From Gambelia wislizenii (taxonomy: Eukaryota; Chordata; Lepidosauria; Squamata; Crotaphytidae), in the NCBI GenBank assembly GCA_030847615.1, contig JAUMIR010000004.1:73067001-73131000 (forward strand): DNA of 64,000 nt. The letters run 5' to 3'. The notes beneath the pieces are model-generated. The model had not been told where the DNA came from. It saw only the letters and a list, made by a program, of their open reading frames with translations, and made no database searches. Each line of letters opens with the position of its first letter. The first letter of the stretch is position 1. The position numbers and the translations under genes are program-made. Below are positions 56,673 to 64,000 of the stretch, in pieces.

Positions 56673-59604
56673 GTTAAATCTAAACCAGTATCCACCCTTA
56701 TTTTCACTTGGAGATGAGAGAAAGACTATTTCAGCAAGTCTGTTTAGTTCTTTACTATTGACTGAACTGGCTCTGAATGTGTTTGTTTATTGGCACAGTT
56801 AGAAGGATAGGATTTCCATATTGCTTGCCCAGCAACAGCAGTCTTGATCAGTATCCCTCTAGACTGTAGGGATTGTCTTCACACTGGTTCACCCTTTGCT
56901 AACTGTCACCAGCAGCAGAGGCTGGATATGATGTTTTTGTGGTATAGTATCTGACTAATCCTTTATGGCTATCCATAATCTACTTCCTTCCCCGTAATTG
57001 CAGTCAGTCAGTGCCAGTTCACTGGTTATTGCAACGTGGTTGATATATCTTATTACTGAGCAAACTTCAGGACCAATGTTGCCTCATAGTTTCTCCCTGA
57101 CTTTCTCCATTTGATGCAAGCATTGGCAAAGTGTAACTCACAACAAGTGTCTGTGGCTCCTCATGGCCTTTTCTGTAGCTTACTGGCCTTGACCTGGGTC
57201 CAAGGCCCCAATAGCCTCACAGGTTTTTTTTTATCAAGGTAAACATGTCCTTCACCCCCGACCCCAAGGAGTGGTGGTTTATCAAGAGACACACCCCAAT
57301 ACTGTCCCAGTCCCCCCAGCCTCTGAAATCACAATTAAAAGTAGACTGCCCATCTTTTCTGGTCAAAAAATGGAACCCACACCAATCACGTTTGCTTACC
57401 ATTACTTGGATGGCTTGTTATGCCTCTTGCCTTTGTAGGACTAGTTGAATAGGGGAGGTATAATGTAAAATTGCAGAAACAGCACCAGCACTAAGCTAGA
57501 TATACAGAGGGCAGCCTGCTCTTTGAACAGCTGTTAGGAGATAGTCCACTTTTCAAAGTGATCTTGTACAGTATTTGAAAGATTTCCAATCCAAGTCTAA
57601 TTGAAAGATAATCCTTAAAAAAAAAAAACCTGGGAGATCTGAGAGGCCTGGCAATTGTCCATCAGCTCTTCATACCTGGTGAGACACACAGTGTTCTCTT
57701 CAACTTTGATTAATAATTTCTAAATTTGCACCTATAAAATTTTCATCTAATTTTTGGAATTTCCATGGCCTAACACAGGGAAATCTTATGCAGATCTCTG
57801 CTGTTTTGTCTTCTTTTTTGGTGTCTCACTTTCTTTTCTTCTGTTCTGTTTCATCCCCCTCTTCTTCTTCTTCTTGGCCATGGGGAATGGCCATCCTAAC
57901 CAGTACACATACCTAGGCTATTGTACTACTTCTGATGTGGCTCAAAAACTGATAGCATGTCTCAGAATCCCCTAGATATATGGCCAGTTCATTCTGGAGA
58001 ACTTATTCTGTTTCTAATGCAAACATTATTATTATTATTTTAAAAAAAACTTCATTGCATAGTTGGGTCTTTGGCAAGATTGGTCCTACCATTAGGAAGA
58101 GCACGTCCACTGCCTGAGGCAGCAGATGCTGAGGTGAGGCACAGAAATGAAGCATTAGGACAGCTGTATGTGGTAAGCAGCTTTCTCTGCCTCCCTTCAG
58201 TGAGCATTCTGCCCTCAAATGTGTAGTCCACTGCCAACAGTGAAATGAGGTTCAACTGCCAGCTTCATCTGCTTTGGTACAGTGGAGGGGGTGGAGGGGA
58301 GCAGCTTCTTGTTCTTCTCCTCTGGCAGGGAAATGACTTACTTGAGCCGGCCCTAGACCCTGGATTCAATTAAGAGACATCTCAAGGTATTTTCATGACT
58401 TAGACAGAATATCCAAGTGGTGCCCCTCCCAAACTGCACCAAAGTGGTAAAAGTTCACAAAAGTAAATCATTAAAATGTTTTGTCCTTTGGTCATACTCC
58501 TAAACTTACCACCTGCCTTTATGTCTTTGCTCTGTCTAGCATTAGGACTGTTTTGTTATGGTTTGCTTTAGTGAAAAAGGAAGGTCCTCTGTGCAGAGGT
58601 AAAATCCTTCCTGCATGGAGCATACTTCTTCACCTGGAAGAGTGAAGGGAGGAGGTGGAGGAGGAAGTGAAGGAGGCCAATCACTGAAGGCTTGGCATCT
58701 GCAGAAGAAAGCAGTAAAACTACCTTTGAGGAGGCTGTGTACACCCTGAGCCAGAGCAAACAGTGCACCAGTCCTTTATCTCAAGGTGCCGTCAAGATAA
58801 GGGAACAGAGTAACTGTCACTTGCCTCACCCAGTTGTGTAGGGTTTTTGTGAGCCCACGCCTTGGCAGCAAGGATCATTTTTGAATCATCACAACATCCG
58901 TTTAAATGCACAAGCCACACAAATGAATGGTTTTGGAAAGACTTGCTGCTGCTGCTGCAGAAACTTTTTTTCTATGTCCCAGAGTGTGCTGCCATCTCAA
59001 GCCTGGTGCTGGTAGGTTTGTTTACCAACTATGCTGTCCTTGTGTGCCACAGGTGGCTGCTTGCTAAGGCCTCTCTCTATTGTTGGCACTGGCCACTTGC
59101 CTTGGCCTTCTTCCCTCTTTCATGTTGCTTCTGAGAATGATAATCAGGTAAGGAATGCAACACCAAGTGGAGAGCTGAGGCTGGCTTTTTCCTTTGTTGC
59201 TGGCACATCTGACCATGAGGATTTGTTTAAAGGGACAGTGTTCCAGTGATAGCAGAAAGGCCAGTAATTAAAGGTGATGATAACAGTTATTATTCAGTCT
59301 TACAGTAACCAAAGTCTTCAAAGGAGGGATGAAAATAGCTTCCTGACAATGCTAGATATGCCCATTTGGTCTGGATGCAAATAGACATCACTTGCCACTC
59401 ACTTCCTCATGTTTATCACTGTGACATTTTCAAGTACAGATGATCAAGAATGCAATAGCCACATTATCAGTGAAAGGTCACAACTGATCACCTCTCTTAC
59501 ATTTAGGTTTGTTAGCTCTTTCAGTATTTAAATGACCAGGTCATTATATCATCCATCATTGAGAGGGAATTCATTATGATTGCTAGGACCTCTCATGAGT
59601 TTGC
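56673..59604. other. Unassigned sequence
   Basis: About 2.9 kb without transposon ends or convincing coding regions. A cttcttcttcttctt run lies near 57861-57875. Short frames such as 58862-59134 show no known domain. Confidence 0.4.
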
Positions 59605-59818
59605 TATCCCATTTATTTATCTCCAAGAAGCACACAGTAGCCCACTTAGTGACCACCACCAATTTAATTGTCACAACAGTCCTATGGGGGAAGTAAAGCT
59701 GAGGCTGACTGAGGCAAGATCATCTTAGGAAACTTATGACTGGGCTATGGGTTGAACCTTGATCTTACCAGCCCTAGAGATCTTCCCAACTCTAACCATT
59801 ATACCACACTATCTCTCA
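59605..59818 (-). repeat. tRNA-derived CORE-type SINE
   Basis: The minus strand reads gagatagtgtggtataatgg, ggttagagttgggaagatct, gcctcagtcagcctcagctt and catggataaat-like tail elements. It is of the type at 18757. Confidence 0.65.
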
Positions 59819-59861
59819 TTGGGGCTGTGGACACATGACACTGTAGGCTTAGATGTGGTAT

Positions 59862-60106
59862 AATGTGTGTGTGCACACACGTGCCTTCAAGTTGCCTGTC
59901 AACTTGTGGCAACCCCATGAATTTCATAGGGTTTTCTTAGGCAAGGAATATGCAGAGGTGGCTTTGCCAGTTCCTTCCTCTGAAATATAGTCTACAGCAC
60001 CTGGTATTTGTTGGTGGTCTTCCATCCAAGTACTAACCAGAGCTCACTCTGCTTAAGTTCCAAGATCAGATGGGAACTGGTGTCTTTGGGGTATTTAGGG
60101 CCATGA
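59862..60106 (-). repeat. 5S-rRNA-derived SINE, near full length
   Basis: The minus strand reads ccaaagacaccagttcccat, ctgatcttggaacttaagca (A-box region), ctggttagtacttggatgga (C-box region), ggtgctgtagactatatttc, then the body and tail ending gacttgaaggcacgtgtgtg. It is the best-preserved minus-strand copy. Confidence 0.88.
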
Positions 60107-60301
60107 TATTATAATGCATAGCTTTTTAGTACTGAATAATCCCACCATAGTACTGAATCACTGGAGTATGGATTTTAAAAAAGAAGTGTTACAGATATAG
60201 CCTATCCATCATGAACTGTGGAATAACTAAGTTTCTCAGTTTCAGAGTCTGAAGTCTCCTGGCAGGCTCTGAACACAACATAGAGGTGAGCTGAGCTAAT
60301 A

Positions 60302-60560
60302 TAGTGTCATGTCATGGTTAAAAGAAGGAGCTAGACAGGCCTCAGTTCAAATATTTTCTTGGTTATGAGCTCACTGGGTAAGCTATAGGCAAGTTAACCT
60401 GATCTTGCATCAATAATTTGGAGGTAATAATAATAATAATGACAGCTTATCTTATAGGGTTGTTATAAATATAGCTGAGATGATATAAGTGAATCACTTT
60501 GAACATTTAGGAAAAGTTTTTGATAATAAATAATAAAAATAATGATAATAAATAAATAAT
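60302..60560 (+). repeat. Old MIR/CORE-like SINE, diverged
   Basis: The lines tcagttcaaatattttcttg, ctcactgggtaagctatagg, gcaagttaacctgatc and tagggttgttataaatatag, then gataataaataataaaaata, follow the MIR-like plan with many changes. Confidence 0.55.
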
Positions 60561-61549
60561 TCCTAGGAAGATTAGGAGAAATATTGGACTAAAATAAGAT
60601 TAAAAAAACATTTAGGGCCTTGAACAAAAGGTTACACAATGTTCGTGTCTTGTTTTTGGTGCCTACCTGTCAGCCATGTTCTTTCCAGGACACTCCATTC
60701 CATTCCCCACAGAACAGATAGCATGTTGGAATATAGTGGTAATCTAACATGCGTGGTTGCTTATTGTTAGAAACAGTTAGGTTGAATGCATCACAGAGGC
60801 TTCGATAATTTCCTGTTGTAACCTGAGATGTTATTAGATGTCTTCTGGAAGAAGGAGGTTCCTTAAGTTTCCTTTGTTTGGAAGACACGATGCTGAGTCA
60901 CCATTAAGAATTCGAGGCAACATGCCTTAGAGGGGGCTCCTACATATTTTTATCTTAGAGATGTAAAAATGTATATTTTTGTTATCCCTGCCTATCTTCA
61001 AGTCTTCTGCCTGTGTACTTTGGAAATACACATGATGTTTGTGAGTAAAGCTGTTTTAATCTACTTTTAAAGATTTGTGGAAGTATTTTCTTTGTTTAAG
61101 CTATACAATACATAGTGTGGAAAGGGGGGCAATAGGGTTGGATAACTGTTAATTGTCTGTGTGTCTGGAATCGCTATGCTTTGCTGTTTGTTTTTAAACA
61201 GAGACTCTGCTGATTTTGCTTACCAATACGACTGAAGAGAATACAGCCAACCATTTCTTGGTGCCAAATTTAAAGATTCTCCTTTAGGTCCATTATAGCA
61301 TTCTATGGATAATTCTCTTTTGAGCTTTCCTCCCCAAAAGCATTTTCTTTTACACTTCAGAAAATCTTGAGTTTCTCCCAAGACTTCCTTGTATGTGGAT
61401 GGTAGCATTTTGACTAAAAACATGGTGAAATTGCCCCTATGCCCCCCAGAAGGTGGCATTTTGAGTAGGAAAATAATAATAATGTGTGGAGGTAGCCCTT
61501 TGAAGTTTGATGAGCAACCTTTGTCACCCTCAGACACTTGACTAAAGTA
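60561..61549. other. Unassigned sequence
   Basis: No feature supported. Confidence 0.4.
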
Positions 61550-61780
61550 CAGTTGTCCCTCCGTATCCACGGATTTGGTATCCATGGATTTAAGTATTCA
61601 CAGCTTGAAAATATTCTTTAAAAATGAATAATCCAAAAAGCAAACCTTGATTTTGCCATCTTATATAAGGGACACCATTTTGCTTTGCCATTGCATATAA
61701 TGGGACTTGGAGTATTCACGGATTTTGGTATCCACGGGGGGTAATGGAGCCAAACCCCAGCAAATATGAAGGGACAACTG
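61550..61780 (-). mobile_element. Tigger/pogo-like MITE (intact ends)
   Basis: The termini cagttgtccctccgtatcca and the inverse of atatgaagggacaactg are flanked by TA. The interior shares ttatataagggacaccattt with 26783 and is inverted relative to 16383. Confidence 0.87.
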
Positions 61781-61784
61781 TAAT

Positions 61785-64000
61785 ATAAAAAAGCAAGTAG
61801 GTCCTTGCACAAAATGTCACACAATGTTACACTCTTGATTAGTCTTGTATGCCGAAAAGTTAAAATTGATACTCCATCACAGAACTTGTTTGTGACATAC
61901 AAGCTGTCCATTTGGTACTACATTAGTTTGTTAATGCTGCAGTGGTTGTGGATGGACCTGAACCACTCCCCGAACTCACAAAAGCTACTTCTTCCTGAAA
62001 AATTGTTGAGTGGACATAACTTCTTTTTTATTACTGAGCAAGTGGCAAATGTTTTTAAGCGCCAGGAATATAATACAATTCAGTACTGTGTTCACTGTGG
62101 AGTAATTTATCCCATATGCTTTTGTGGTATCTTTCAAATACTGTACTTGTTTTCATCCCTTGCTTTCTCTTCTTCATGATGGGGATTATAATACAACCAA
62201 CTTGTATGAATTCATAGTAAGAGTAAAATCTGTATTCATTGCATTCATTCAACCCATATTTCTCCATCTAAACATAACTGTATAAGTAAGTAGTGGGATG
62301 TACATTTTTTGGGGGGTGGGATTCAGACAGTTTGAGGAGAGAAGCCAATGACACATTTCTAGTGAATACTGATGATCACATCTATGGGATTTCAAATGTT
62401 CCTAAGCAGCTGGTTTGGCTAAATGACAAAAATATTACTAAGGGTGCAATACTAATCTTGCAACTGTTGAACAAAGGGAGACTGGCTTCCAGCTAAACAT
62501 TTACAGGATTGTGTTATATGACTGGCCCACTATTTTGTCCTGAGGGAGTTGTGGGGTGTTTGAGGACTGCACTACCATCTTACTGGAGAAATTCTTAGGG
62601 ACCTCAGCTAGTTGGTGACAGCAACAAAGCTAACCTGGTAAACATCCCTTGTGATCTTGACTTCTCCTTTTCAGGGTGTGGAGAAAATTGCTGAGCTGTA
62701 TCCAAACAGGCTTGAACCCCAGCGCTTCAAAAGCCCTTGAGCGTATAAAAGGGTGTTTTAATGACCAGTTGCAGGAACGTGTGGCTCATTATCACAGGAT
62801 CATCCCAGGCCTGTGAAATGGTGATGATGGTTCTTCATGATTACTGACCTGTTTTTCTGCTACTTGCAGAAATTAAAGGGAACAGGGTCAATTAAGCCCA
62901 GCGTTGGGATGGAGACATTCTGGCTGGCTGCAGCCCGAATACATAAGGATACTGTTCTCATCTTTGCTGAAGACATAAGAAACTATAGTGCTTAAACTAA
63001 GCTGTGGCTTTGTTTATGCAAACTAGTGGGCTGGATAAATAGATAAATCTATGTTTGGTTTATGAGCAATATTTGTAAGCATATTTATGTTAACATACAC
63101 ATTTGCAAATGGATTTGACTTTATCCCTATATTAACTTTGCAGTCACTAGCATCATACTCATTTTGCATTTTAAAATTTTAAGCCCCATTTTTAAAAAAT
63201 ACCCTTTCTACATTCATACCATCTCAGTGCTAAACAAAATGACCAATGCAGCTTCTCAATTGTCACATTCATTGGAGTAAAAAGTAAAAAATAAAAGGTA
63301 TTTTGGAATTCTTTTAAACAGCCCTCCCCACCTCTTCTTTCTGAATTCTGGTATGTATTAGCTGAAAAGGGAAGTGTCTGGGTAGGATGTAAACAACAAA
63401 TACAGCATTGTTTGGTACAGCATTGTGACAAAGCTTTGTGCACCATTGAGCTCAGCAGGTAAGGCAAACACAACATGCCTGTTAACAACCCAGCAGGGGT
63501 GGGTTTTTTGGTGAGAGGGGTATTGTTTTAGAGGTAAATCTGTTTATTCAGGAGTCATGCATGCACCTTCATGTTCATATGAACATAGTAAAAACAGACA
63601 TCTTGAGAAAGATACCTAGTACAGGGAATTAAGTGACAGTGGACTTAACTTCAATTAACTGGAAATGAGAGATCATGTTAACACTGTGGAGAAAATATAG
63701 ACAGCTCTTTGTGATTCTACCCAAGAAAAGTAAAGGGTGTACTGAGGCATATGCAAACAGCAATGAACTGGTTGTTGACACCTGCAGGGAGGAAGCCCCA
63801 TGCAACAGTATGATGGATGTGTTTAGTATACATGGAATTTACAAGGCTTGTTGTTACCTGCGTGGGTAGAAAAACAGCTGACAAAGCTGAGTCATTTGGG
63901 ATGCTTTACCAGGGATTATCTAACAACTACAAAAATATAGATACCACTGCCTGTGATGATCAGGCTGATAGGCCATGATCTAAAACCAGCTGGAGGAAGA
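61785..64000. other. Unassigned sequence to window end
   Basis: Single-copy-looking. A splice-acceptor-like cttctccttttcag ends at about 62674 and is followed by an open stretch of about 46 codons to a TGA near 62817. No family is recognised. The rest is AT-rich without features. Confidence 0.35.

Overview
This window looks like nuclear DNA from a squamate reptile, most likely a lizard. The basis is the repeat content: Sauria-type tRNA SINEs, a 5S-rRNA-derived SINE, CORE/MIR-like tRNA SINEs, a CR1 tail, a degraded L1, a DIRS element and many short DNA transposons. The species is not identifiable by eye. I found no host protein-coding gene with confident exons. Every long open frame that can be assigned belongs to a transposable element, and every one of those is broken.

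Layout. 1-3.1 kb: mostly unassigned, with SINE/MITE fragments. 3.1-7.95 kb: a 5'-truncated L1 on the minus strand bounded by a perfect 15-bp target duplication. 8.2-10.1 kb: a CORE-SINE and an L2/CR1-group LINE tail. 10.39-14.2 kb: a complete-ended but internally deleted DIRS element with RT, RNase H and tyrosine recombinase, inverted termini and an internal complementary region. 15.4-21.1 kb: SINEs, Tigger-like MITEs, a long-TIR element and two foldback elements, one of them GC- and CpG-rich. 22.6-23.8 kb: copy A of a LINE I tentatively place in the I/Vingi group. 26-35.8 kb: nested insertions (a hAT in a SINE, a Harbinger-like element in a palindromic MITE), a 331-bp almost perfect hairpin, and 5S SINEs. 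36-43 kb: mostly single-copy-looking, AT-rich sequence. 43.36 kb: a MER2-like Tigger element. 46.39-48.06 kb: a Harbinger-like element split by LINE copy B. 49.5-50.3 kb: a stretch that could be a host promoter and first exon. 52-64 kb: Tigger-like MITEs (one with a LINE tail nested in it), SINEs and unassigned sequence, probably intronic or intergenic.

How the parts relate. The window records several rounds of insertion. Target duplications visible by eye date some events relative to others: LINE copy B is younger than its Harbinger-like host, the hAT is younger than the SINE it splits, and a LINE tail is younger than the Tigger-like MITE holding it. The 5S SINE and one tRNA SINE family share a related 3' tail, which suggests they used the same LINE machinery. 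Several DNA elements share 3-bp target duplications and G-rich termini, suggesting one PIF/Harbinger-type mobilising system. No new biochemical system was found. The most unusual items are the DIRS copy, the near-perfect hairpins, the MER2-like element and the possible unannotated first exon.
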